Positions 16,299 to 25,072 of a DNA stretch of 64,000 nucleotides are shown in pieces. Where the stretch lies: the NCBI GenBank assembly GCA_905215525.1, contig CAJMQJ010000010.1:1-64000 (forward strand). The letters run 5' to 3'. The number at the start of each line of letters is the position of its first letter. Position 1 is the stretch's first letter. Below the pieces are notes generated by a model that saw only the letters and a program-made list of their open reading frames with translations, was not told the DNA's origin and did not search any database. A program made the position numbers and the translations under genes. This DNA is from an uncultured bacterium (GTDB lineage: Bacteria; Actinomycetota; Coriobacteriia; Coriobacteriales; Coriobacteriaceae).

Positions 16299-16370
16299 CA
16301 CCACAAAGGGGACAGTCGCCTTTGTGGTGGTTCTGGCGCCGTTGCCATTATGGCGGCGGCGTCTTTTTTT
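16299..16370 (+). terminator. Double hairpin terminator after deacetylase gene
   Basis: An 11-bp hairpin (CACCACAAAGG with CCTTTGTGGTG) at 16299-16329 is followed by a second stem (GGCGCCGTTGCC, loop ATTAT) ending in seven T at 16370. The second is a standard Rho-independent terminator. Confidence 0.85.
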
Positions 16371-16428
16371 GTCCGTGCGGCGCGGTAGAGTGTAGGCGGT
16401 TGAAATTTGCGTCCATCGAGGAGCTGCC

Positions 16429-18186
16429 ATGAACGAGATCAAGTGCCCGCATTGCGGCGAAGTTTTTAAGGTCGATGCGTCCGGCTATGCGGAGATCGTC
16501 AAACAAGTGCGCAATGCCGAGTTTTCGCGCGACCTGGATGAGCGCGTGAAGGCAGTCCAGCGCGAGGGCGAGCAGGCACTGGAGCTTGAGCGCTCGCGCT
16601 CGACGGCTGCCTTGCAAAAGGCAGAGTCTCAGCGCAACGCTCAACTTGTCGAGCAGAAGAACGCTGCAGCTCAACAGCTGGCACAAGAGGTTGCCAAGCG
16701 CGATGCCGAGCTTTCCGAGCTGCGCGCCAAGCTCGAGGGCGCTGCCGCAGAGCGCGAGAGCGCAAGCCAGCGCGCGGCGGTTGAGGCCCGTGCCGACGCT
16801 CAAAAGGAGAATGCCGAGCTTCAGCGCGAGATCGACAATTTGCGTGCGCAGCTGGGACGCAAAGATGACGAAGCCAAGCTTGCCGAATCGGCGATGCGCA
16901 ACGCCGCTCAAAATGATTTAGCTGCACGAGATGCCCAGATTGCCGAGCTGCAGGCCAGGCTTGCCGCGGCGGACAAGGCCCAGGAGATGGCGCTTGCCGC
17001 CGCGGCGGCTGAGTCGCAGCGCGAGCTCGATGCCACTCGCAGCGAGGCCGAGCGCGCGCTTGCTGACTACCGTGCGAAGGTACAAGAGAAGTTTTCCGCT
17101 GCAAAGGCTCAGTCCGAGCAAGAGGCCGAGGGTCTGCGTGCGCAGCTGCGCGAACAGGAGCTGACGGCCAAAATGAACCTGTCAGAGGCGGTCGCCGCGG
17201 CGGAGCGTGAGCGTGATGAGGCCCGCGCAAAGCTCACGAGTGAGCTGGCGGTGCGCGATTCGCGTGAGGAACAGGCCAAGGCAGCCCACGAGCTTGCGCT
17301 TGCGCAGGCCAAGCGCGTGAGCGACGAGTTGATTCGCTACAAGGATGAAGAAATCGAGCGTCTTAAGGACATGAAGGTCCGCCTGTCTACCAAGATGGTG
17401 GGCGAGTCGCTCGAGCAGCACTGCGAGACCGAGTTTAACCGTCTGCGCATGACGGCGTTTCCCAACGCGTACTTCGAGAAGGATAACGATGCGTCCGAGG
17501 GCACCAAGGGCGACTTTATCTTCCGCGAGTGCGACGCAAGCGGCAATGAGGTCATTTCGATTATGTTCGAGATGAAAAACGAGAACGACGAGACCGCGAC
17601 CAAGCATAAAAACGAGGACTTCTTTAAGAAGCTCGATCACGATCGTCGCCAGAAAGGCTGCGAGTATGCGGTGCTCTGCACCCTGCTGGAGCCCGAGAGC
17701 GAGCTCTATAACGCGGGCATCGTCGACGTGAGTTACCGCTATGAGAAGATGTACGTGATCCGTCCGCAGTTTTTCATTCCCATGATCACGCTGCTGCGCA
17801 ACGCCGCCATGGGTTCGCTGCGCTATAAGCAGGAGCTAGCGGAGTACAAACAGCAGAATATCGACGTCACGAACTTCGAAGCCAAGATGGAAAAGTTCAA
17901 GAACGACTTCGGCCGCAACTACGAGATCGCGAGCCGTAAGTTCCAAACGGCGATCGATGAGATCGACAAGACGATTAGCCATCTGCAGAAAACCAAGGAG
18001 GCGTTGCTGTCCTCCGAGAACAACCTGCGCCTTGCCAACAAGAAAGCCGACGATCTTACCATTCGCAAGCTCACGTGGGGCAACAAGACCATGAAAGCAG
18101 CGTTTGACGAGGCGCGCGGGGCCGCGACAGAGACGAACGATGAGCCAGCCGAGGCGGATTCGTATGAGGTCGAGGATGCCGAGTAG
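16429..18186 (+). CDS. DUF2130 protein: CxxC + long coiled coil + nuclease-like domain
   Basis: This is a 585-residue protein of the DUF2130 family. A short N-terminal CPHCGEVF motif resembles half a zinc knuckle. Residues about 20-310 are a continuous Glu/Ala/Lys/Arg heptad region, clearly coiled coil. Residues about 320-500 are the conserved DUF2130 domain, where GDFIFRE and IMFEMKNEND give the D...ExK pattern of the PD-(D/E)xK nuclease fold. A second coiled-coil segment and acidic tail follow. The function of the family is not established; coiled coil plus nuclease fold suggests DNA binding or processing. It has its own terminator on each side. Confidence 0.82.
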   Translation: MNEIKCPHCGEVFKVDASGYAEIVKQVRNAEFSRDLDERVKAVQREGEQALELERSRSTAALQKAESQRNAQLVEQKNAAAQQLAQEVAKRDAELSELRAKLEGAAAERESASQRAAVEARADAQKENAELQREIDNLRAQLGRKDDEAKLAESAMRNAAQNDLAARDAQIAELQARLAAADKAQEMALAAAAAESQRELDATRSEAERALADYRAKVQEKFSAAKAQSEQEAEGLRAQLREQELTAKMNLSEAVAAAERERDEARAKLTSELAVRDSREEQAKAAHELALAQAKRVSDELIRYKDEEIERLKDMKVRLSTKMVGESLEQHCETEFNRLRMTAFPNAYFEKDNDASEGTKGDFIFRECDASGNEVISIMFEMKNENDETATKHKNEDFFKKLDHDRRQKGCEYAVLCTLLEPESELYNAGIVDVSYRYEKMYVIRPQFFIPMITLLRNAAMGSLRYKQELAEYKQQNIDVTNFEAKMEKFKNDFGRNYEIASRKFQTAIDEIDKTISHLQKTKEALLSSENNLRLANKKADDLTIRKLTWGNKTMKAAFDEARGAATETNDEPAEADSYEVEDAE

Positions 18187-18203
18187 GGGATAGCGTATCG
18201 CGC

Positions 18204-18245
18204 AAAAAGCGGGGCCGCTGGCGATGTTGCCAGCGGCCCCGCTTT
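18204..18245. terminator. Bidirectional intrinsic terminator
   Basis: The 17-bp stem AAAGCGGGGCCGCTGGC with a 6-nt loop has a T run on both sides. It serves the DUF2130 gene and the convergent helicase gene. Confidence 0.9.
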
Positions 18246-18266
18246 GTTTCGTCCCATTGCGCCCGG

Positions 18267-20948
18267 CTAGTCCTCGAGCAGGTTCTCGATAAAGCCGACA
18301 CGGTAGTTCTTGAAGATTACCTCGCCGCCGTCTTGCGTGGCGTCCAGATCGACATCGCCCATGATGCCAAAATCGTGGTCGCCATCCTCGTCAGCAAAGA
18401 TCTGGTGCACGTGCCATACGTGCGCGGTCTTCTCGTCGGACTCGTCGATGGAGAACATCGCGGCGCTGCGGGCATCTCCGTCGGTGAGGATTTCCTCGTG
18501 CTGCTCATGGTAGGCATCGAGGGCCTTTTGCCAGCGGATCTCGCTCATGCCCCAGTCGTCGTCGAGCTCGCCCAGGTCGCGAACGTGCTCGCGGGCGGCA
18601 AGGGTCACGCGGCGGAAGAGCGCGTTGCGCACCAACAGCGTGCAGCCGCGGCGGTCCGCCACGACCTCGTCGATGCCCTGCGGCGGCGCAGCATCGAGGG
18701 CTGCCGGGTTGCCGGCGTTCTCCCACTCGTCCACCAGGCTCGAGTCCACCGAGCGCACCACAAAGTCGAGCCACGAGATAATGTCGCGCAGACGCTCGTC
18801 GCGCTTCTCGATGGGCACGGTGCGGTCGAGCGAACGGTAGGCCTCTGCCAGGTAACGCAGCAAAATGCCCTCGGAGCGGGCGATGCCGAGCTTTTGAATG
18901 TAACCCTTAAAATCGCTCGCGCTTTCCAGCATATCGCGCAGGACGCTTTTGGGAGAGAGCTGGTAGTCGTTTGCCCAGGGCACTTCCTGGCAGTACTTGT
19001 CGAAGGCGGCGTCGAGCAAGTCCTCGAGCGGTTTTTCGTAGGTGACATCCTGGATGCGCTCCAGGCGTTCCTCATATTCGACGCCGTCAGCCTTCATTTC
19101 GGCCATCGCGCGGTCGCGCGCTGCGCGCTCCTGAGCGCGCAGCACCTGCTTGGGATCCTCGAGCGTTGCCTCGACCATCGAGATCAGGTCCATGGTATAG
19201 GTCTCGCTCTCGGGATCGAGCAGCTCCAGCGCGGCAAGCAAAAACGGCGAGAGCGGCTGGTCGAGCGCAAAGTCCTCGGGCAGGTCGACCGTCAGCGCGT
19301 AGTCGATGTCCGGCGCGGCGTCAGCCGGAGCGTCGGGTGCGGGCGGAACTTCGGTGCGAACGACGACGCCGGAATCGATGAGCGTGGCGAAGATCTCGTC
19401 GGCACGAACCTCGAGCTTTGCCTTTTCCTCAGGGGTCTGCAGACTCGTCTCGATGAGGTCGTGTACGCGGGCTCGGGCATCGCCGCCCTGCTCGACCACG
19501 CTAATCACCATGGAGTGCGTGATGCGCAGGCGCGGCTTGAGTGTCTCGGGCTGCGTCTCGATCAGGCGCTCAAAGGTTTGCTTGTTCCAGGTGACAAAGC
19601 CCTCGGGGGCCTTCTTCTTTTTAATCTTGCGGAGCTTTTTGGGGTCGTCGCCCGCCTTGGCCATAAGCTTGGCATTCTCGATCTCGTGCTCGGGTGCCTC
19701 GGCAATCACCATGCCTTCGGTATCGAAGCCCGAGCGGCCAGCACGACCGGCAATCTGGTGGAACTCGCGGGCGCGCAGGCGATGCATCTTGTAGCCGTCG
19801 AACTTGGTGAGCGCGGTGAGCACCACGGTATGGATGGGTACGTTGATGCCGACGCCGAGCGTATCGGTGCCGCAGATGACGGGCAGCAGGCCCTGCTGCG
19901 CCAAGCGCTCGACCAGCAGGCGGTAGCGCGGCAACATGCCGGCATGGTGCACGCCGACGCCGCATCCGAGCAGGCGCTTGAGAATCTTGCCAAAGGCCGT
20001 GGAGAAGCTCGTGCCCTTGGCGGCGTCCTTAATAGCCTCGCGCTGTTCCTTGCTGGCGATGCCAAAGTTGGCGAGCGACTGCGCCGTCGCAAGGGCGGCA
20101 TCCTGGCTAAAGTGCACGATATAGAGCGGGGCCTCGCCACGGCGCATGGCGAGCTCGACGGTGCCCTCGAGGGAGGTCGTTACATAGTCGTAGCTCAGCG
20201 GAACAGGGCGCGGGGCGTCGACGACCAGGTCGCAGGCAGCACCGGTGTGCTCCTCGAGCGAGGCGGCGATGGCGGTGACATCGCCGAGCGTGGCGCTCAT
20301 GAGCATAAACTGCGTGTGGGGCAGGGTGAGCAGCGGCACCTGCCAGGCCCAGCCGCGGTCGGGGTCGGCAAAGTAGTGGAACTCGTCCATGGCCACGCAG
20401 CCCACGTCGGCGTCTTCGCCCTCGCGCAGTGCGTCGTTGGCAAGGATCTCGGCCGTGCAGCAGATGACGGGCGCCTTGGTATTGATATGCGTGTCGCCGG
20501 TGATCATGCCGACGTTATCGCGGCCGAGCACCTGCACCAGGTCAAAGAACTTTTCGCTGACCAAGGCCTTGATGGGGGCCGTGTAATAGCAGCGCTTGCC
20601 CTGTGCCATGCCCATAAAGAGCATGCCCAGTGCGACAAGCGACTTGCCCGATCCGGTCGGTGTTCCCAAAATGACGTGATCGCCGGCAGCCAGGTCCATG
20701 AGGGCCTCTTCCTGGTGGTCCCACAGCTCAATACCGCGATCGCTCGTCCATTCAAAGAAGCATTCGAAGGCCTGATCGGGCGTGAGCCACGGTTCGGGCT
20801 CGCTGCCGTCCTCGGGCTCCCACCAGGTGGGGGAGAGCGCGCCGAGCGAGCCGAACTCGGCCTCGGTTCCCGTGCCGCCCGAGAATGAGCTAGCGGCGCC
20901 CGAGCCTGAGACGGTGCTGGCGGCGGTATCTGTCGTGCTTTGCGTCAT
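18267..20948 (-). CDS. Ski2-like DEAD/DEAH-box RNA helicase with DUF3516-type C-terminus
   Basis: This 893-residue superfamily 2 helicase shows Walker A TPTGSGKS, Walker B AMDEFHY, the SAT motif LMSATLGD, a GTDTLGVGINVP block and the QIAGRAGRSGFD motif VI. The QIAGRAGR form and the long C-terminal helical extension (from about residue 520) match the Ski2-like helicases with DUF3516 found in Actinobacteria. They are thought to act on RNA, but the substrate is not shown. The first ~40 residues are a Ser/Thr/Gly-rich linker. The ATG at 20948 was preferred over one 36 bases upstream. It is a single-gene unit; the upstream spacer of 268 bases contains a TIR element. Confidence 0.9.
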   Translation of the reverse strand: MTQSTTDTAASTVSGSGAASSFSGGTGTEAEFGSLGALSPTWWEPEDGSEPEPWLTPDQAFECFFEWTSDRGIELWDHQEEALMDLAAGDHVILGTPTGSGKSLVALGMLFMGMAQGKRCYYTAPIKALVSEKFFDLVQVLGRDNVGMITGDTHINTKAPVICCTAEILANDALREGEDADVGCVAMDEFHYFADPDRGWAWQVPLLTLPHTQFMLMSATLGDVTAIAASLEEHTGAACDLVVDAPRPVPLSYDYVTTSLEGTVELAMRRGEAPLYIVHFSQDAALATAQSLANFGIASKEQREAIKDAAKGTSFSTAFGKILKRLLGCGVGVHHAGMLPRYRLLVERLAQQGLLPVICGTDTLGVGINVPIHTVVLTALTKFDGYKMHRLRAREFHQIAGRAGRSGFDTEGMVIAEAPEHEIENAKLMAKAGDDPKKLRKIKKKKAPEGFVTWNKQTFERLIETQPETLKPRLRITHSMVISVVEQGGDARARVHDLIETSLQTPEEKAKLEVRADEIFATLIDSGVVVRTEVPPAPDAPADAAPDIDYALTVDLPEDFALDQPLSPFLLAALELLDPESETYTMDLISMVEATLEDPKQVLRAQERAARDRAMAEMKADGVEYEERLERIQDVTYEKPLEDLLDAAFDKYCQEVPWANDYQLSPKSVLRDMLESASDFKGYIQKLGIARSEGILLRYLAEAYRSLDRTVPIEKRDERLRDIISWLDFVVRSVDSSLVDEWENAGNPAALDAAPPQGIDEVVADRRGCTLLVRNALFRRVTLAAREHVRDLGELDDDWGMSEIRWQKALDAYHEQHEEILTDGDARSAAMFSIDESDEKTAHVWHVHQIFADEDGDHDFGIMGDVDLDATQDGGEVIFKNYRVGFIENLLED

Positions 20949-21070
20949 GCGGGTAACTTTCTCTCGCGTTTGTCCGCCATCCATTATGGCGTAGCGGCGG
21001 CGCGGGATGCCAGCGCGCGAGAAAATGCAGGAAATGGGCGTTCCGCTCAGCCGTTTGGTGCAGGCGCTAG

Positions 21071-21193
21071 CTAAGTGAGTAGACTTTTTGCAATAGTGCG
21101 AGCATATGGCTTTTTCGCAAGGGCTCTACCTGCGGTTTTATTTTCTCCTATGCGGGTTGTGCTTGGCTATTGCTAAAAAGTCTACTCACTTAG
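21071..21193. repeat. ~120-bp TIR element, copy 3 (MITE-like)
   Basis: This 123-bp element has 19-bp perfect ends (CTAAGTGAGTAGACTTTTT), extending to about 26 with one indel (TGCAATAG/TAGCAATAG). It shares CTACCTGCGGTTTT with copy 1. It lies in the spacer between trmB and the helicase gene, next to the trmB stop. Its better-preserved ends suggest it is the youngest copy in the window. The rest of the 20949-21216 spacer shows nothing I can name. Confidence 0.75.
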
Positions 21194-21216
21194 GTTTGAG
21201 GGTCGTTCGCCGGCGC

Positions 21217-22098
21217 CTACTTGCGCTTGTTTACCGACGCCGCGACCATCAGAGGCCCCTGGGATTCTTGCGGCAGGCGCTTTTTGCCCTTGCGGGCGCG
21301 GTTTTTAAAGTTCTCAACGGCCTCTTCCATGCCCAGAGGTACATAGGTGAGCTCATCGAGGTCGTCGGGTAGGTAACAGGCAAGGCTTTGCTCCTGTGCT
21401 CGGCCTGTTGCGAGCTGTTCTTCGGTGGGCTCCGCGCCGGGTGCGGCGCAAATGCCGTAGACGACGGCGCCCATATCGCGGGTGCGCTGCTCGTATTCGG
21501 TCTCGGGGTGCTCGGGATGGTCGCGACGGACGTCGTCACTTGCCCACAGCGTGTCGTAGCCGGCCGCGGCAAACTGCCCCAGGGCGTAGTCGCGTAGTGG
21601 CTTGCTGTCGGTGCGCAGCGTGACGGTGGCGCCGGCTGCAAAGAGCGGGCGGTAGAGCATCAAATGGTCGACATGGACGAGTCGTTTTTTGGCGTATTTG
21701 GCCTTGGGCTGCGGCGTGGGAAAGTTGATGGTGATGGCATCGAGCTCGCCTGCGGCAAACAGCTGCGGCAGCGATGCAGCGCCTCGGGGCAGGACGAGTG
21801 CGTTGGTCAGTTCCTGCTCGCAGATTTTCTGCGCGGCATAGGCGATGCAGATGGGCTCCTGGTCCATACCGATAAAGAGCGTGTTTGGCTCGTTGACCGC
21901 GCGCTCTACAAGGTAGGTTCCCTTGCCGCAGCCAAGATCCAGGTGCAGGTGTTCGAAAGGCTTGCTGCCAACTGGCGCGCAAGCCGCGCGCCAATCTCCG
22001 ACATAGGCCTCGGGGTTCGTCTCAATCGCATCGGCGTAGCGCTCCAGGCGCTCCTCGAGTACAAAGTTCTTAGGCGTGCGAACGTGGACGGCTCCCAT
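21217..22098 (-). CDS. trmB: tRNA (guanine-N7)-methyltransferase TrmB
   Basis: This 293-residue Rossmann-fold methyltransferase forms 7-methylguanosine at tRNA position 46. The SAM-binding motif LDLGCGKGTYLVERA is followed by FIGMDQE (motif II) and the family-specific AITINFPTPQPKAKYAKKRL, equivalent to the I-x-x-N-F-P-D-P-W-x-K-x-x-H-x-K-R-R block of TrmB. The usual Asp-Pro-Trp is Thr-Pro-Gln here, a noticeable change, so some caution about activity is needed. A C-terminal basic extension ends in NKRK. GGAGCC precedes the ATG. It lies downstream of a Trm9-like methyltransferase gene on the same strand with a 118-base gap. Confidence 0.82.
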   Translation of the reverse strand: MGAVHVRTPKNFVLEERLERYADAIETNPEAYVGDWRAACAPVGSKPFEHLHLDLGCGKGTYLVERAVNEPNTLFIGMDQEPICIAYAAQKICEQELTNALVLPRGAASLPQLFAAGELDAITINFPTPQPKAKYAKKRLVHVDHLMLYRPLFAAGATVTLRTDSKPLRDYALGQFAAAGYDTLWASDDVRRDHPEHPETEYEQRTRDMGAVVYGICAAPGAEPTEEQLATGRAQEQSLACYLPDDLDELTYVPLGMEEAVENFKNRARKGKKRLPQESQGPLMVAASVNKRK

Positions 22099-22216
22099 GA
22101 GGCTCCTTGGTCATAAATGCGAAACGCATGGCTGCGCGTTTCGGCAATGCGTTGGAAGAAGGTGGGCATGGTTTGCCCGAAAGATGCGGTGCGGCTCGGC
22201 GGCGAGTCGCCGATAC

Positions 22217-23089
22217 CTACAGGCGCTTGAGAATCACATAGCGGTTGAGCTCACCGCTGCGACCGTCGGCATGGAAACGCTCGAGCTCGCGCACGGGGAC
22301 CTCGCCGCTCTTGTAGAACGTACGGACGCCGCGCACCAGGTCGGTGATCTGCTGATCGTCAAAGTGATGACAATAGCGGTAGGCGTGGCGGTCGTTTTGC
22401 CAGCCAATGAGGTGGTCGCCGGCCTCGAACTGTGCGGAATCGTATCCCTCAAACGGTGGGGCGAGCTCGGCGCGGGCCTCGGCGCGAACGGCCTTGCGCG
22501 CCATGCGCTCGTCGTTCATAAACTCCCAAAAGCTGATGGCGATAATGCCGCCCGGGCGCGTCTGGCGTACCAGGGCGTCGAGCACGCGTACGCGGTACTC
22601 GCACGACGGCACGTGGTGCATAAAGCCAAAGCAGACCGAGATGTCGGCGAGCGGGGCGTCAAAGAGCGTATCGGGCGTCTCGGCGGGGTTGAGCCTCATG
22701 AGGGCGTCGAGCACATCGAGTTCCTGGAAGTGCAGGTTGGGAATGCGCAGCGCGTGGCCATGTGCATCGATGGCCAGGTCTTGGCACGAGTCGACGCCAT
22801 AGAACTCGAAGGGGCAGCTGGCGTCTGCCGAGGGGTTTGCGCCGTCGACGCCCTTGGCGGCAAGTGTGCCGCCGGCGGCAAAGTTCTCGAATCGCATATT
22901 GCCGCAGGCGAGATCGAAGACGCGGACGGGATGCTCGATCGTGGCGACGTCGAGCTGTTCGAGCGCGATGTCCATGGTGCGCACCCAGCCGGGCCACGGG
23001 GCCTGGCGCGTATCGGAAAAGGAGGCGGAGTGCTCGCGATAGAACGTATTGTTGAGCTGGATGAGCGATGAGGCGAAATCGCGGTTCAC
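22217..23089 (-). CDS. Trm9/ALKBH8-like SAM-dependent methyltransferase
   Basis: This is a methyltransferase of about 290 residues. After LNNTFYREHSASFSDTRQAPWPGW, which closely resembles the N-terminus of the tRNA wobble-uridine methyltransferase Trm9, come the SAM motif VFDLACGNMRFE, an acidic FYGVDSC strand and SVCFGFMHHVPS..RVRVLDALVRQTRPGGIIAISFW, also Trm9-like. Trm9 methylates 5-carboxymethyluridine at tRNA position 34, the product of the Elp3 pathway, and an Elp3 gene lies about 2 kb away. The GTG at 23089 with GGAGGGAG upstream is preferred over the ATG 48 bases earlier. The substrate assignment is inference; it could be a general methyltransferase. Confidence 0.65.
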   Translation of the reverse strand: MNRDFASSLIQLNNTFYREHSASFSDTRQAPWPGWVRTMDIALEQLDVATIEHPVRVFDLACGNMRFENFAAGGTLAAKGVDGANPSADASCPFEFYGVDSCQDLAIDAHGHALRIPNLHFQELDVLDALMRLNPAETPDTLFDAPLADISVCFGFMHHVPSCEYRVRVLDALVRQTRPGGIIAISFWEFMNDERMARKAVRAEARAELAPPFEGYDSAQFEAGDHLIGWQNDRHAYRYCHHFDDQQITDLVRGVRTFYKSGEVPVRELERFHADGRSGELNRYVILKRL

Positions 23090-23356
23090 GGCGCGGAACT
23101 CCCTCCGTTGGCGGTGCGGAATAAACAGTACGACCATACTACCGTTTACGCCGCAACGGGGACAACCAAGCTACGGGTCATTGCTTTGTTTGGACACATT
23201 TCCGCAGCTCATATGCACCCGCAACCGCCGGTTGTCAAAAATCTCACTAGAATAGGTGGCATGCTTTTGGCGGTGGCGGATAGATTTTTAACTGTGCAAG
23301 GCGCCTTAAGAAGAAAAACGGTCCGGCGGCACGGCTGGCATCACATAGGAGGAACC

Positions 23357-24079
23357 ATGAATGTAGAAACTGCGCAGCGGCTCGCCGACCTTCGTCGCAG
23401 CAAGGGTTTTAGCCAAGAAGGGCTCGCGCGAAAGCTGGGGCTGTCGCGCCAGGCGGTCAGTAAATGGGAGCGCGCGGAGAGTTCGCCCGATACCGAGAAC
23501 CTGATCTCGCTCGCAAAACTCTATGGCGTGAGTTTGGACGAGCTCCTCAATCCGAGTGACGAGATCGAGGACGATATCGAGTTTGAGAACGAGGACCGCG
23601 CTCGTCAGCGCGAGGCCGAGGCGGCAGAGCGTGCTCGCACCCATGAGGCGGCGGCGCGCGCTACCGAGGCGGCAACGCAGGCGAGTGATGCTGCGGCCAA
23701 GGCGGCGCAAGCGGCAAGCTGGAGTGCGCAGGCCGCCAATGCCGCTACGGCGCAGGCGACGAGTGGCGGCGCAGTTGGTTCGACTCCGGTGAAGGGCCCG
23801 TTCCAGTCGTTCCCGTATTGGGCCGTGTGCTGGCTGCTGTTCTTTTTACTGATGTTCCTGGTTGGTGCCAGCCCCTTTCCCGCACTGATCTTCTTTACGA
23901 TTCCCATCTATCACTGGGTGGCGCGTGCGCTCGATGGCGATTGGGCACGTGGGGATATCCAGGTTGGTCCGGTGCCGGCGGTCGCTAGGACTAAGGGGGA
24001 GGACGTTTCCACTGCGGTTGACGCTGGCATGGCTGCCGCGACCACTGCTGAGTCGAGTGCCAAAGAAGGTGATGAATGA
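23357..24079 (+). CDS. XRE-family HTH regulator with C-terminal membrane segments
   Basis: This 240-residue protein begins with a Cro/CI-type helix-turn-helix (about 5-60: LRRSKGFSQEGLARKLGLSRQAVSKWERAESSPD). An acidic linker and an Ala-rich helical region (about 85-135) with repeated AAxxATxAA units come next. Two membrane segments follow near 155-200 (YWAVCWLLFFLLMFLVGASPFPALIFFTIPIYHWV). Such membrane-anchored XRE proteins sense envelope signals. It overlaps the DUF4097 gene by one base (TGATG), so the two are translationally coupled. AGGAGG stands before the ATG. Confidence 0.85.
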   Translation: MNVETAQRLADLRRSKGFSQEGLARKLGLSRQAVSKWERAESSPDTENLISLAKLYGVSLDELLNPSDEIEDDIEFENEDRARQREAEAAERARTHEAAARATEAATQASDAAAKAAQAASWSAQAANAATAQATSGGAVGSTPVKGPFQSFPYWAVCWLLFFLLMFLVGASPFPALIFFTIPIYHWVARALDGDWARGDIQVGPVPAVARTKGEDVSTAVDAGMAAATTAESSAKEGDE

Positions 24080-24975
24080 TGAAGCTCTCGCATGAGTCTA
24101 AGAGGCGCTTGGGCATTGGCATCGGAGCGTTTGTGCTTATCATTGGACTTGTCTTTGGCACTTCGCGGACTTTGATTCATTTTGATGGTCCGTGGGATCT
24201 CGACGATGTTGTATCCGGCTTGTCTGGTATGGACGATGCGCTTGACGAGGACGATCTTTTGGATAGCGGTAACTATTCCGCTCGGCCTCAACAGCTTTCG
24301 AGCGAAACGTTTGATGCCGACGCGTTCACATCGCTTGACTTGGACGTGACGTCGGGCACGGTCGAGGTCAAGTACGTTTCCGATGGACCGGTGCGTGTCA
24401 TCGAGAGTGGTCGCGTTGCAAAAGGAGTAACTGCTTACGATGCTGCCACGCAAAATCTGGCCGAGATTAGGGGCTCTACGCTCAAGATTAACCAGTTCGA
24501 CTGCGATGACGAGCGTGCGCTTGACCGTACGGTCACCATCGAGCTGCCGCGCGAGCTTGCCGATAACATGATGGACATTTCGGCGAATGTGGGGTCGGGG
24601 GATCTGACGATTACGGACATTGCGTGCCACGACTTCGATTTGACGTTGGACTCGGGAGACATCGAGTTCGCGGGCACTGTAACTGATACCCTGAATGCCG
24701 AGGTCGGTTCGGGCGATGTGACGTTCGAGCTCTACCAGGCCCCCGCGAAGTCGATGGACGTAAGCGTGGACTCGGGCGATGTGGAGATAACGGTTCCGAA
24801 CTCTACGGGCTTTAAGGCGAGCCTCACCGTGGGCAGCGGTGACTTCGAGAGCGATTTCCTTCCGCTTGGCTACGATGGCGAGACCATATTGAATCTTGAA
24901 TTCGACAACGGTGATAAGTCAGCCACGTATCGTTTTAAGGTCGGTTCGGGCGACATGTCGTTTGATCCGGAGTGA
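24079..24975 (+). CDS. Membrane-anchored DUF4097-family beta-strand repeat protein
   Basis: One N-terminal membrane helix (GIGIGAFVLIIGLVFG) anchors an extracytoplasmic domain of about 260 residues. That domain has repeated short strands with the pattern V-G-S-G-D-x-T/E-x (visible as ANVGSGDLTI, LDSGDIEF, VGSGDVTF, VDSGDVEI, VGSGDFES, VGSGDMSF), the hallmark of the DUF4097 (LiaF/YvlB-like) repeat fold. In Firmicutes such proteins appear in envelope-stress modules with HTH regulators. The pairing with a membrane XRE regulator fits this. The ATG at 24079 was chosen for spacing to AAGAAGG; an ATG three bases earlier is possible. Confidence 0.85.
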   Translation: MKLSHESKRRLGIGIGAFVLIIGLVFGTSRTLIHFDGPWDLDDVVSGLSGMDDALDEDDLLDSGNYSARPQQLSSETFDADAFTSLDLDVTSGTVEVKYVSDGPVRVIESGRVAKGVTAYDAATQNLAEIRGSTLKINQFDCDDERALDRTVTIELPRELADNMMDISANVGSGDLTITDIACHDFDLTLDSGDIEFAGTVTDTLNAEVGSGDVTFELYQAPAKSMDVSVDSGDVEITVPNSTGFKASLTVGSGDFESDFLPLGYDGETILNLEFDNGDKSATYRFKVGSGDMSFDPE

Positions 24976-25021
24976 CATGCGGTTTTCGCAGATCGGTACA
25001 TTTAGGCACGCTCTTTGATGG

Positions 25022-25055
25022 AGGCGCCGGAGCCGTGACGGGCTCCGGCGCCTTT
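25022..25055 (+). terminator. Intrinsic terminator after DUF4097 gene
   Basis: The 12-bp perfect stem GGCGCCGGAGCC with a 6-nt loop is followed by TTTGCCTTT. It ends the XRE/DUF4097 unit before elp3. Confidence 0.85.
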
Positions 25056-25072
25056 GCCTTTACAATGGGGGC

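Noticed and set aside
18333..20888. 851-codon open frame on the plus strand
   Set aside because: It is the antisense shadow of the DUF3516-type helicase, with no family motif.
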